The notes under the pieces were generated by a model. That model worked only from the letters and a program-made list of their open reading frames with translations. It was not told the origin of the DNA and ran no database searches. From assembly GCA_903863935.1 (NCBI GenBank), contig CAIPDV010000093.1, positions 1 through 56,335 of the forward strand: a stretch of 56,335 bases of DNA, given 5' to 3'. Of this stretch, positions 7,208-15,859 are shown piece after piece. Numbering within the stretch: the first letter of the stretch is position 1; each line of letters opens with the position of its first letter. This stretch comes from an uncultured Bacteroidota bacterium (GTDB lineage Bacteria > Bacteroidota > Bacteroidia > JABEUT01). The position numbers and the translations under genes were made by a program.

Positions 7208-8260
7208 ATGTCATACGCACGTCCCAAATTCCGCCACCCGCAATTACCAAAAAACGAACTTGGTTATACACAAGATTTCTACGAAGGTTCAATCTCTACT
7301 TTGTGTGCAGGTTGCGGGCATGATTCTATTAGTGCTGCCATAGTGCAGGCTTGTTTCGAAAACAATGTCGAGCCGCATAAGGTAGCGAAGATGTCGGGCA
7401 TTGGTTGTTCTTCTAAGACTCCCGCTTATTTTTTAAGCCACTCACACGGGTTTAACTCCGTTCACGGACGGATGCCCTCGGTTGCTACCGGAGCCAATAT
7501 GGCAAATAAGGACCTCGTTTATTTGGGTGTTTCCGGTGACGGAGATACTGCTTCTATCGGTATGGGACAATTTGTACATGCAGTCCGTCGTAACTTGAAT
7601 ATGGTGTACATTGTGATGAACAATGGTTGCTACGGTTTAACTAAAGGACAAGATTCAGCTACAGCAGATAAAGGCTCTAAAAACAAAGCCGGTAATGTAA
7701 ACGATTTCGAATCTATCAGTCTTGCAAGTTTAGCTCTTGAATTAGGAGCAACATTTGTTGCCCAGAGTTTTTCGGGAGATAAGAACCAATTGGTTCCACT
7801 TATTAAAGCTGCTATGAAACATCAGGGATTTGCATTTTTGAATGTCATTTCTCCTTGTGTTACTTTCAATAACAACGTTGGTTCGACTAAATCGTATGAC
7901 TTCGTTCGTGAACACCAGGAAGCTACCTCAACATTTGACCTTGTTCCGCATAAAACAGAAATTACAACCAAGTACGAAGAAGGTACAACTAAGTCGGTTG
8001 TAATGCACGATGGTTCATTGATCCAACTGCATAAGCTCGACCCAAAGTGGGATCCGCAAAACAAATTTTCGGCAATGACTGCCCTTGAAAATGCTAAAAA
8101 TAAAGGTGAAATTCTCACCGGCTTGATTTATATCAATGAGCAATCGCAAGACCTGCACTCCTTGCTTAATACTTCTGATACTCCTTTAAATAAACTCACT
8201 CAGGATGTTCTTTGCCCGGGTACAGAAAAGTTGAAGGGGATTAATAAGAGCTTGAGGTAG
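7208..8260 (+). CDS. korB: 2-oxoacid:ferredoxin oxidoreductase beta subunit (TPP-binding)
   Basis: 350 residues. C33 and C36 in LCAGCGHDS, a third Cys in GIGCSSK (C67), and the thiamine pyrophosphate motif GDGDT (110-114) ending in NNGCYGLTKGQ (139-148) mark the beta subunit, which binds TPP and one [4Fe-4S] cluster. It works with the gamma-alpha subunit encoded just upstream. The gene ends in TAG at 8258-8260, and that stop is also the first three bases of a repeat found after two other genes. Confidence 0.9.
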   Translation: MSYARPKFRHPQLPKNELGYTQDFYEGSISTLCAGCGHDSISAAIVQACFENNVEPHKVAKMSGIGCSSKTPAYFLSHSHGFNSVHGRMPSVATGANMANKDLVYLGVSGDGDTASIGMGQFVHAVRRNLNMVYIVMNNGCYGLTKGQDSATADKGSKNKAGNVNDFESISLASLALELGATFVAQSFSGDKNQLVPLIKAAMKHQGFAFLNVISPCVTFNNNVGSTKSYDFVREHQEATSTFDLVPHKTEITTKYEEGTTKSVVMHDGSLIQLHKLDPKWDPQNKFSAMTALENAKNKGEILTGLIYINEQSQDLHSLLNTSDTPLNKLTQDVLCPGTEKLKGINKSLR

Positions 8261-8280
8261 TCGGAGCCAGATTGGCAAAT
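8258..8280 (+). repeat. Stop-codon-abutting repeat, degenerate copy
   Basis: TAGTCGGAGCCAGATTGGCA starts on the korB stop codon. It matches the two better copies at 24406 and 35631 with a few changes and then diverges. Confidence 0.6.
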
Positions 8281-8309
8281 ATATTATTGCGGTTTAGTTT
8301 TTTCAATTG

Positions 8310-8474
8310 CCACGACCTTTAGGTCGTGGACAAAAAGCCCCACAAATTTGGGCTTTAGCCTAAATTAATTGTGTGGGGCTAAAGCCCCAAAATCATTTCG
8401 TAATCCTATTCCCCGCCATTTATGGCGGGGCTAATAAATGAGTAAAATTTTCTTTACGACGACCTGAAGGTCGT
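8310..8474. repeat. Cluster of REP-like palindromes
   Basis: Four hairpins stand in a row: CCACGACCT-tt-AGGTCGTGG (8310-8329), AGCCCCACA (8336-8344) with TGTGGGGCT (8372-8380), which encloses GGCTTTAGCC (8351-8360) and overlaps a downstream GGCTAAAGCC (8377-8386), CCCCGCCAT-tt-ATGGCGGGG (8411-8430) and ACGACCT-ga-AGGTCGT (8459-8474). The first and last share an arm. It fills the spacer between two convergent genes and could end transcription from both sides. Confidence 0.7.
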
Positions 8475-8483
8475 AGCAATACA

Positions 8484-9102
8484 TTAAAGTTTCACCACCT
8501 TCACCCCCGGCTTTCCGTCCACATATAAAAAGTAGATCCCCGGACTTAATTCTTTGCCGAAGGTTATAGTTCCTGCATTTTCCATTTTGGAAAATATCAA
8601 TCGGCCTGTAACATCACAAACCTTTACCATGGCTTTAGTTGCGAGGTCAACAGTGAATTCGTAAGCTGAAGGATTGGGATAAACACTCACAAAATCGTTT
8701 CCGGAAATATCATTAATTCCGGCTATTCCAACAATTACGGTCAAGGTTTTTTGCACCTGGCATCCTAACGTATCCGTACCAGTAACAGTATATGTAGTTG
8801 TAACAATAGGTTGCACTTTCACTGAATCGCAAGATGCATTTAAGCAAGTTCCGGAAGGGTACCAACTTAAGTTAGATATGCTCGGTCCGCTGGCAGTGAG
8901 TATTGTATCATGCCCGGGCTGAATGGTAGTATTGCAGCAGGCTGTCATCGCTGGATTATCCGGTATAACTCGTACTGAGGTTGAACTTGGACATCCATTT
9001 GAAACAAATACGGTATATGTGATGGAAGAAGTATCAGTTACAGTTATACTGGATGTTGTTTCTCCATTTGACCAATAATAAAAAAAGAAGTAATTTTTTC
9101 AT
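8484..9102 (-). pseudogene. Broken T9SS-sorted secreted protein
   Basis: The open frame encodes a PKD/Ig-like repeat (YWSNGETTSSITVTDT, then TTTYTVTGTDTLGC) and a C-terminal T9SS type A sorting domain (VYPNPS, then LSPGIYFLYVDGKPGVKVVKL). The frame has no proper start: an ATG followed by MKKLLLFLLLV (9102 leftwards) looks like a signal peptide but is one base out of frame with the repeat, next to a run of seven A (9080-9086). Even if the frame is mended, the signal peptide is too short, so the middle of a larger gene seems to have been lost. From ATG 8948 a 154-residue product is still possible. Confidence 0.6.
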
Positions 9103-9179
9103 ACTAAATAAAATTGATATCTCACAATTTATTAATACGTTGCAAATAGTAGTAATGTTGGGTAGAAATAAAAAAATTC

Positions 9180-10628
9180 CTACTGTGTCAAATCAATTTT
9201 GTCAGGCTTGGCAGCCATTTCTTTCAGCAGTTGCTTATATTCTGAAGAATTGTGAAGTGAAGTAAAATAGGAGTCCTGTTCAAGTCTTTTTGAGTCAACA
9301 AATCCAAGTTTAACAGCTTCTTTTAAATCAGTTAATGCTTTTGTTGAATTATTTGATGTCATAGCCATATTTGCGCTTATATAACAATGCTCCGGATTAG
9401 TCGGGTCAACCTTTGCATACAGGTCATTAAAATAAGTTGCAGCACTGTAATTCCGCTGATTTAAAGCTCTGGAGGCAGTCATGTAAATAGACAAGCTGAG
9501 GTATCCCAAAATGCGCTGTGTTTGAAGTGCTGCAGGTGATGAAGTATCTCTCTTGAGCATTTTCTGCATGGTGGCAATTTTGGTATCCCACCAGGCCTTA
9601 TCCATTTTTGGCATTTGCACCCGGAATTCCAGAATCTCCTGTGCTTCCTCGGCTTCAAAAGTCTCTTCGTCTTTCAAATATTTTTCCAGCACTTCAGAGT
9701 TTTCGAAATCCTGTACTTTAGCTGCAATCTTGCCCATATCATCAAGGTCCCGTAAATAGTTGAGCATTTTTTTATAGGTAAAATACTCTTGTGCAATATT
9801 TCTCTTTTTGTGCCATTCCTCAGCTTCGTTCAGGAATTTTTCACGAATTGATTTAATGATAGAATCATTTTTTGCAAGCGTTTTCATACGCATGGCATCC
9901 ATATCAAGCCATTGAAAAGCCTGTTCATAAACCAATGCCGGAGGCCACTGGTGTTTTCCGTTAAATACGATCAACTGGTGGCTCATGGAAGTAGAATCGA
10001 GCATTTTATCCATTTGATGCAGTGGCATAAGGTGAAAGTCTTTGTCGCCCACAAACGAAATAAATGAAAATGGGTTTTTGGGTTGGGGAGCATTGTCGGG
10101 TAAGCCGCCACCGCAGGCCACCACTCCTGCAATCCCTCCGTTGGTTATAGCCACCAGCGAGGCTACCGAGGCTCCGCCTGAAAAACCGGAAGTATATAGG
10201 CGGTTATTATCTTCTGATAAGCGCATCCAGGTATCCTTCATAAAAACTTGGGCTGCCTGCGATGCAGCATCAAACTGCATTCCGTTCTTCGAATTATACG
10301 TTCCTGCAATAATGAATCCATATTTTTCTGCCAGGTCTTTATAAAGTTTTACCGGCAGATTACCACACCCGTGCGGATCGAAGAAATAAATAATAGGCCA
10401 ATTTTTGGTCGTATCGTATTTGCTGGGCAGGTAAATGGAGTATATTTGGGAAGAATCTTCAATACATATAACCGAATCGATAACAACCCCTGTTTTAAGG
10501 GGTTTTAATGAGCTTAAATTATGTCTGGAAGAATTTGCAGCCTTTGTATCTCCGTTAGTGGAAGAAGATTTACCATGGCATCCAAACAAAATACAGGAAG
10601 AGATCAATAAACAGAGATAATATCGCAT
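9180..10628 (-). CDS. Lipoprotein with alpha/beta-hydrolase domain and C-terminal helical repeats
   Basis: 482 residues. Signal peptide with lipobox ILFGC (C17), so probably a membrane lipoprotein. Residues about 45-240 look like an alpha/beta-hydrolase: strand PIIYFFDPHGCG (an HG oxyanion-type turn), a nucleophile elbow GFSGGAS, and a late GKHQWP that may provide the catalytic His. Residues 250-482 are helical and end in TPR-like repeats (AATYFNDLYAKVDPTNPEHCYI, ALTDLKEAVKLG). Substrate unknown. The gene is monocistronic and divergent from cinA. Confidence 0.7.
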   Translation of the reverse strand: MRYYLCLLISSCILFGCHGKSSSTNGDTKAANSSRHNLSSLKPLKTGVVIDSVICIEDSSQIYSIYLPSKYDTTKNWPIIYFFDPHGCGNLPVKLYKDLAEKYGFIIAGTYNSKNGMQFDAASQAAQVFMKDTWMRLSEDNNRLYTSGFSGGASVASLVAITNGGIAGVVACGGGLPDNAPQPKNPFSFISFVGDKDFHLMPLHQMDKMLDSTSMSHQLIVFNGKHQWPPALVYEQAFQWLDMDAMRMKTLAKNDSIIKSIREKFLNEAEEWHKKRNIAQEYFTYKKMLNYLRDLDDMGKIAAKVQDFENSEVLEKYLKDEETFEAEEAQEILEFRVQMPKMDKAWWDTKIATMQKMLKRDTSSPAALQTQRILGYLSLSIYMTASRALNQRNYSAATYFNDLYAKVDPTNPEHCYISANMAMTSNNSTKALTDLKEAVKLGFVDSKRLEQDSYFTSLHNSSEYKQLLKEMAAKPDKIDLTQ

Positions 10629-10688
10629 GACAAATTACTTAATATCACCGCAAGTTACTTTTTTTCTAAACTTGTAGTCTCAAAAATT

Positions 10689-11939
10689 ATGAAAGCAGAA
10701 ATAATAACCATAGGAGACGAACTTTTAATTGGGCAGGTTGTGGATACCAATTCAGCCTTTATTGCTACCAAATTAAACGAAGCAGGAATACATGTTTGCC
10801 AGATAACATCCGTGTCAGACAATAAGGAGCATATAGTGGAAGCACTTAATAATGCTGTTCAGCGTGCTGACATTGTTTTGATGACTGGAGGCCTTGGCCC
10901 AACGAATGATGACATAACCAAACTAACACTTTGCGGATACTTTAACGTAGGATTAAGGTTTGACCAAGAGGCATACAAGGATGTGGAATATATGTTTAAG
11001 ATCCGAGGGAGGGAGGTTTCGGAGGTCAATCGCAAACAAGCTGAATTGCCTGAAAACTGTGTGGCATTACATAACAAGAATGGCACTGCACCTGGCATGT
11101 GGTTCGATGTGAATGATAAGGTTTATATCTCGATGCCCGGCGTACCTTATGAGATGAAAGCTCTAATGGAAGATGAGGTGATTCCGAAACTAAAAGAACG
11201 CTTCACACTTCCGGTAATTGTTCACAAGAATATACTTACCATTGGTATCGGCGAATCGGTTTTAGCTGAAAAAATAACAGCATGGGAGGCATCCCTTGCA
11301 CAGGATAATATTAAGCTTGCATATCTTCCTTCCATTGGAATGGTGCGCCTGAGGCTAAGTACAAGTGGAGCTGATAAAAATACACTCGAAGAAAAAGTAA
11401 ATAGAAAAATAGAGGAGTTAAAAACGTTGGTGGGTGAATATATTTTTGGATACGAAAATGATACACTTGAGGTAATTGTAGGCAAGCTGTTAAAGGAAAA
11501 CAAACAAACACTTTCATTGGCAGAAAGCTGCACAGGAGGCTATATATCGCACCTGGTAACATTGGCACCCGGAAGTTCTTCGTATTACAAAGGCTCTATT
11601 GTTGCGTATTCATACGAAATAAAAACACTGGAACTTGGCGTTGATGAAGAGGTTTTGAATCAGCGCGGAGCAGTATCTCAGGAGGTGGTTGAAAAAATGG
11701 CGTCATCGGTTAGGAAAAAATTCCATACCGATTATTCGCTTGCCGTTTCAGGTATTGCCGGGCCCGATGGAGGTACACCCGAAAAGCCTGTGGGTACAGT
11801 ATGGATAGCCCTTGCAACACCAACAAAAGTGTTCAGTAAGAAATACCAGTTTGCAAATAACCGCATGCGTAATATTCAAATGACAGCGAATACCGCATTG
11901 AATTTATTGAGGAAAGAAATATTAATGAACGTAAAGTAG
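10689..11939 (+). CDS. cinA: CinA, nicotinamide-nucleotide amidohydrolase / competence-damage protein
   Basis: 416 residues, the full two-domain length. The N-terminal molybdopterin-binding-like (COG1058) domain starts MKAEIITIGDELLIGQVVDT and includes LMTGGLGPTNDD. The C-terminal PncC domain starts near residue 275 with SLAESCTGGYISHLVT and contains VSGIAGPDGGTPEKPVGTVW. PncC deamidates nicotinamide mononucleotide to nicotinate mononucleotide in NAD recycling; the N-terminal domain hydrolyses ADP-ribose in characterised homologues. All expected motifs are present. Confidence 0.92.
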   Translation: MKAEIITIGDELLIGQVVDTNSAFIATKLNEAGIHVCQITSVSDNKEHIVEALNNAVQRADIVLMTGGLGPTNDDITKLTLCGYFNVGLRFDQEAYKDVEYMFKIRGREVSEVNRKQAELPENCVALHNKNGTAPGMWFDVNDKVYISMPGVPYEMKALMEDEVIPKLKERFTLPVIVHKNILTIGIGESVLAEKITAWEASLAQDNIKLAYLPSIGMVRLRLSTSGADKNTLEEKVNRKIEELKTLVGEYIFGYENDTLEVIVGKLLKENKQTLSLAESCTGGYISHLVTLAPGSSSYYKGSIVAYSYEIKTLELGVDEEVLNQRGAVSQEVVEKMASSVRKKFHTDYSLAVSGIAGPDGGTPEKPVGTVWIALATPTKVFSKKYQFANNRMRNIQMTANTALNLLRKEILMNVK

Positions 11940-12006
11940 AATGTTTTTAAAGAATAAAAAATTATATCTTTATGAACTTTTAACTTTATAAACTTTATAA
12001 ACAGCA

Positions 12007-12741
12007 GTGAAAGCAGTAGGCATAATACCAGCACGTTTCAACTCCACCCGTTTCCCGGGTAAGCCTCTGGCTGATATCAGGGGTAAAACCATGATACGAA
12101 GAGTCTATGAACAAGCAGAAAAATGCCATGCTTTGGCAGGAGTTTTTGTTGCTACCGATGATGAAAGGATAATAGCAGAAGTAAATAGTTTCGGGGGCAA
12201 TGCAATTATGACATCACCAAAACATACCAGCGGTACTGACCGTTGTTTTGAAGTGCTTGAAAAAATAGGCAAGGATAAATATGAAGTGGTTGTAAACATT
12301 CAGGGAGATGAACCTTTCATTCATCCTGAACAGATTGATAAAGTGGTAACATGTTTTCATGGGAAAAGCCATGTACAGATTGCAACATTGGCGCATCAAA
12401 TAGCTGACAGCAGAGATCTGATAAATCCAGGGATTGTGAAAATTGTGCGGAACGTAAAAGGGGAAGCCCTTTATTTCAGCCGATCTCCAATTCCCTTTAT
12501 ACGTGAGGCCAAGAACAGCGACTGGACTAAGTTTTTTACCTATTTAAAACATATTGGCATATACGCATATAGGTCGGATGTGCTTGAAAAGATAGTTAAA
12601 CTGCCGCCTTCCTCGCTTGAAAAAGCTGAATCGCTGGAACAACTGCGTTGGCTGGAAAATGGCTACGCCATTACTGTTGAGTTAACCGATAAGGAATCTT
12701 TCCCTGTAGATTATCCCGAGGATTTAAAGAAGTTTATTTAG
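12007..12741 (+). CDS. kdsB: 3-deoxy-manno-octulosonate cytidylyltransferase
   Basis: 244 residues with a GTG start at 12007; the motif IIPARFNSTRFPGKPLADI follows at once, so no later start is possible. KdsB makes CMP-Kdo from CTP and Kdo for the lipopolysaccharide inner core. Further family motifs are VFVATDDERI, HTSGTDRCFEV and NIQGDEPFI. It lies 67 bases after cinA and could be co-transcribed. Confidence 0.93.
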   Translation: MKAVGIIPARFNSTRFPGKPLADIRGKTMIRRVYEQAEKCHALAGVFVATDDERIIAEVNSFGGNAIMTSPKHTSGTDRCFEVLEKIGKDKYEVVVNIQGDEPFIHPEQIDKVVTCFHGKSHVQIATLAHQIADSRDLINPGIVKIVRNVKGEALYFSRSPIPFIREAKNSDWTKFFTYLKHIGIYAYRSDVLEKIVKLPPSSLEKAESLEQLRWLENGYAITVELTDKESFPVDYPEDLKKFI

Positions 12742-12750
12742 GTGTTCATC

Positions 12751-12831
12751 ATGCTGAACTTGTTTCAGCATCCCAATAATTCGCCTTGTTAAATACTCCT
12801 ATTGTTTTGGATTCCGAAACAAGTTCGGAAT
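12751..12831. repeat. Two inverted copies of a 21-base hairpin with compensatory changes
   Basis: ATGCTGAA-cttgt-TTCAGCAT (12751-12771) and ATTCCGAA-acaag-TTCGGAAT (12811-12831) have the same loop in opposite orientations. When the second is reversed, the two differ at four stem positions that change in pairs. They lie between the convergent ends of kdsB and the OmpA gene and may act as terminators. Confidence 0.7.
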
Positions 12832-12865
12832 GACAATCTCACTGCACATAGAGAAGAGTAATCAC

Positions 12866-14545
12866 TTATTTTCTCTGGTAAACTTTTACAGCCGTTTGAT
12901 AATTTGCATCAAGATATTCAATCTTAATTTCGGTATCTGTAAGGCTCAGTACTTTCCAGCAGAAGCAGCAGAAACAAGGCGTTTCCCTTGGTGCCTGAAA
13001 CAACTCGGTCTTACCGTTGTCAAAATGGTAAAGAATAAGTTTTCCGCCCCTCCGATAAGAACCTTCAAACATCATAATGTGTTTGACTGTGTCAAGATAA
13101 AATGGCGTAGTGCCATACATCATGGTACCGCCGGTGCGCTTATTTATTACTTCAATTTTTATAGGATTAGCTTCCAGATGCGTAGCGATAACCATAATGC
13201 TGTCGTAGTCTGTATACAAATACCCGAGCACATTCAGAGGCATCGTGTCGGCAGACTCATGTTCCGACACTTCGGTCTCCTTGTAGCCCTTTATCAAACA
13301 TAAATAATTCAGGTTATCGTGCCTTTTATACGCGAGTGTATATCCTCCTTTCAACATACTTTTTTTATAAATGGAGTCTACATGAATTCCTTTCATCTTA
13401 TGAAGCTTGAATTCAATCCGCTTGTTTTTATCTCTGCCTTCCGGCGATAAATTATTAGCGATAGCATTCTCACAGCCATGCCCTTTAAATTTAATTCTGC
13501 TTGAATCAATCCCGAGTGTATAAAATAGATAATCAGCCACTGCTTTGGCCCTCCCTTTTGAGAGATCAAGATTTACCTTATCTATTCCCGGATTATCGGT
13601 GTACCCGTTAAATTCAATGGTGGTATAATAATTCTTGTACATGTACTCTGCAATGTTTTCAAGCTCTTTATAAGAGCCCGGAAGCAGATCAGTTTTATCA
13701 GGTTCGAATGCAATGTTCTTAAGTACAAAGTTCTTTTCTGGTTTCAGGGTTATCTCTATGGGAGCTTTAACTGCCACGGAACTATCTCTGGTAATTTTCA
13801 TTTTTGCAGCCTGTGGTGCAAACGAATTGGAGTCTTGTATGCAGCGGCAGGGTTGTCCATCAATCACTTCTTCCACACAAACATCATCAATGTAATAATA
13901 GGATTTAAGCGAAGCATCTTTTGTGGGAGTAACAAGAAATTTTACATTGCATTTTTCGGCGGGTGTAAAGTTCCCGATGGTCATATACTTTTCGGTGCCT
14001 TTAGCCTTGTAGGTCCACAGCAGCTCAACCCATCTGCCGGAATCTGATATTATTTTTCCGCTATAACTCAATTGGGGTTTTTGTTCAAGTCGTGCAGCAT
14101 TGCCTGTTTTCGTAAACTCTTCAGTAAACAATACACCAATGTTTCCAACGGCACATTCCGACAGCTTTCCGAGGTATACATAAAACTTTACATAATATAC
14201 TTTTCCCTTTTGCAGGGTTGATTTTAATTCGTTGGTAAGATATTCACGATACGAATCAGGCGCATCCGATTGATAGAGGTATAGCCCGGCATAACACTTA
14301 CCGGTCCTTGGTTTTTGCGAACCCATAAAGTTATCCGGAACTCCAATCTTGCTCGTTCCGCAACATTCATTAAAATAATCGGGAGTACCGTCAGTAGGGC
14401 GGTCCCAACCGGCAGCAAGTTTTATCTGGCTCTGATATTTGGGGCAGGTCTGATATATCTCAAAACTACCATTGAACACAATATTCTGGGCTGAAACAGG
14501 GCCCATTGCCATAAGTATAATAAGTAACCGGATAATTCTTTTCAT
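12866..14545 (-). CDS. OmpA-family secreted protein
   Basis: 559 residues with signal peptide MKRIIRLLIILMAMGPVSAQ. Residues 20-235 form a Cys-containing domain starting NIVFNGSFEIYQTCPK that resembles carbohydrate-binding/jelly-roll modules of Bacteroidota gliding and outer-membrane proteins. Residues about 275-385 are an OmpA-like peptidoglycan-binding domain (FEPDKTDLLPGSYKELENIA, EFNGYTDNPG, LSKGRAKAVADYL, GRDKNKRIEF). An unrecognised domain of about 170 residues follows. Likely role: outer-membrane protein holding on to peptidoglycan. Confidence 0.8.
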   Translation of the reverse strand: MKRIIRLLIILMAMGPVSAQNIVFNGSFEIYQTCPKYQSQIKLAAGWDRPTDGTPDYFNECCGTSKIGVPDNFMGSQKPRTGKCYAGLYLYQSDAPDSYREYLTNELKSTLQKGKVYYVKFYVYLGKLSECAVGNIGVLFTEEFTKTGNAARLEQKPQLSYSGKIISDSGRWVELLWTYKAKGTEKYMTIGNFTPAEKCNVKFLVTPTKDASLKSYYYIDDVCVEEVIDGQPCRCIQDSNSFAPQAAKMKITRDSSVAVKAPIEITLKPEKNFVLKNIAFEPDKTDLLPGSYKELENIAEYMYKNYYTTIEFNGYTDNPGIDKVNLDLSKGRAKAVADYLFYTLGIDSSRIKFKGHGCENAIANNLSPEGRDKNKRIEFKLHKMKGIHVDSIYKKSMLKGGYTLAYKRHDNLNYLCLIKGYKETEVSEHESADTMPLNVLGYLYTDYDSIMVIATHLEANPIKIEVINKRTGGTMMYGTTPFYLDTVKHIMMFEGSYRRGGKLILYHFDNGKTELFQAPRETPCFCCFCWKVLSLTDTEIKIEYLDANYQTAVKVYQRK

Positions 14546-14563
14546 GCTATAAAAGTACAGGAT

Positions 14564-15130
14564 TTATTCGGGATGATTCAAAAAATCCAAATCAAAAAAA
14601 TATTTACTACGGTCGGTTTTATCAACATACAGGGTAGTTGTTTTATGGAGATAAAGTTTAATCTTTAAATCATCACCAGTCCTTGGGATTACAGGACTAT
14701 AGAATTTTTCTTCTACCCCATTGTGCTCATGTTTAAAAATGAAAACAGTTTGGTCTACTTCAGTCCGTTTCGCAATCTGGGCATCCCTGGTTTCAATATC
14801 TTCGGGTAAATCTACCGCTCCTTTGTAGTTTTCCACGAGTTTCATATCATAATAATCATTCTCCTTAATTTCGCACTGAGTTAAATCAACGTTGATTTTT
14901 TTACCATTCTCTATTAAATTGTTAGCAGAGGCTTTTAGTTTTCGGTCTGTTTTTAGTTGTCTGAAGGTTGGTGTTGACCCCAACAGGATACTTCCAATTA
15001 GAAGCATAATAGCACCAATTGGCAAAATCATTTTTGGATATGGAATAATATTCCCAAGATATTTTGTAAAAAATATAATTACGATAAATCCAAGTATGCA
15101 TAGAATAAATCCAAGAATCCTTTTTACCAT
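14564..15130 (-). CDS. Tandem paralogue B: two-helix membrane protein
   Basis: 188 residues. Two N-terminal transmembrane helices (about 4-24 and 31-51), then a soluble domain with KINVDLTQCEIKEND and a conserved end LYLHKTTTLYVDKTDRSKYF. It is clearly homologous to its neighbour at 15148 (same layout, same tail motif), so the pair is a tandem duplication. Eighteen bases separate the two genes. Function unknown; family not recognised. Confidence 0.75.
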   Translation of the reverse strand: MVKRILGFILCILGFIVIIFFTKYLGNIIPYPKMILPIGAIMLLIGSILLGSTPTFRQLKTDRKLKASANNLIENGKKINVDLTQCEIKENDYYDMKLVENYKGAVDLPEDIETRDAQIAKRTEVDQTVFIFKHEHNGVEEKFYSPVIPRTGDDLKIKLYLHKTTTLYVDKTDRSKYFFDLDFLNHPE

Positions 15131-15147
15131 TTTATAAAAGTACAGAT

Positions 15148-15732
15148 TTATTCTTCCCTTTTCAAAAAGTCTAAATCGAAATAATATCTCGCCCTGTCAT
15201 TTTTATCAACATAAAGCGACGTGGTTTTATGAAGATAAATTTTGATGTTTAAATCAAAGGCACTTTTGGGAATAATAGGACTTATAAATTTTTCGTCTGC
15301 TCCATTGTGAATATATGAGAAAACTAATCTGGTTTGGTCAATTTCAATCGATTTTGTCGCTCTGTCATTATCGTAAATACTATCCAAAAGTTGAGTATTT
15401 ATCATACCCATTTGAACTTCATAATCATTTCCTACTTCCTCCGAATATGCATTCTCTTTAATTTCACACTTAGTTAAATCAACCTCAATTTTTTCTCCAT
15501 TTTCCATCAAATCTTTTTTGAAAGTGTTAAATTTCCTACGATCTTTTAAATCTATGCGATTGGCAAATCCTTTTAATGCAAAATAAATGCCAAATACAGC
15601 AATTACATTTCCAAAGATTTGTAATACTACATTATAAGGGTAAGGTACAATATGCAATGAATCATGCATAAAGTAGATGAACGTAAGAATCCCTAATACC
15701 GTTAAGAGAATCCCTAATATCCCCTTTCCCAT
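15148..15732 (-). CDS. Tandem paralogue A: two-helix membrane protein
   Basis: 194 residues with the same plan as the next gene: helices at about 5-24 and 33-53, VDLTKCEIKENAY, and tail IYLHKTTSLYVDKNDRARYY. It is transcribed first of the pair. The tail motif suggests a short conserved beta-rich domain. Family not recognised. Confidence 0.75.
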   Translation of the reverse strand: MGKGILGILLTVLGILTFIYFMHDSLHIVPYPYNVVLQIFGNVIAVFGIYFALKGFANRIDLKDRRKFNTFKKDLMENGEKIEVDLTKCEIKENAYSEEVGNDYEVQMGMINTQLLDSIYDNDRATKSIEIDQTRLVFSYIHNGADEKFISPIIPKSAFDLNIKIYLHKTTSLYVDKNDRARYYFDLDFLKREE

Positions 15733-15772
15733 TCAATCTTTCATTTGATACAAGATTACGAAAAAATCCATT

Positions 15773-15796
15773 CCCCTCTCTACAGCTAGAGAGGGG
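15773..15796. repeat. 10-bp stem hairpin, CCCCTCTCTA type
   Basis: CCCCTCTCTA-cagc-TAGAGAGGGG is a perfect 10-bp stem with a 4-base loop. With the flanking TGCAGGGGTGAG it matches, in opposite orientation, the element at 46659-46682. Confidence 0.65.
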
Positions 15797-15859
15797 TGCA
15801 GGGGTGAGTATTACAGTACCCACATTTTCTTTAACTTCGCAGCCCTATTGAAAAAAATC

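Noticed and set aside
9053-9265. 70-codon plus-strand frame
   Set aside because: It bridges the ends of two minus-strand genes and has no recognisable feature.
12830-13303. 157-codon plus-strand frame
   Set aside because: Opposite the C-terminal part of the OmpA-family gene; composition is not protein-like and no start context is seen.
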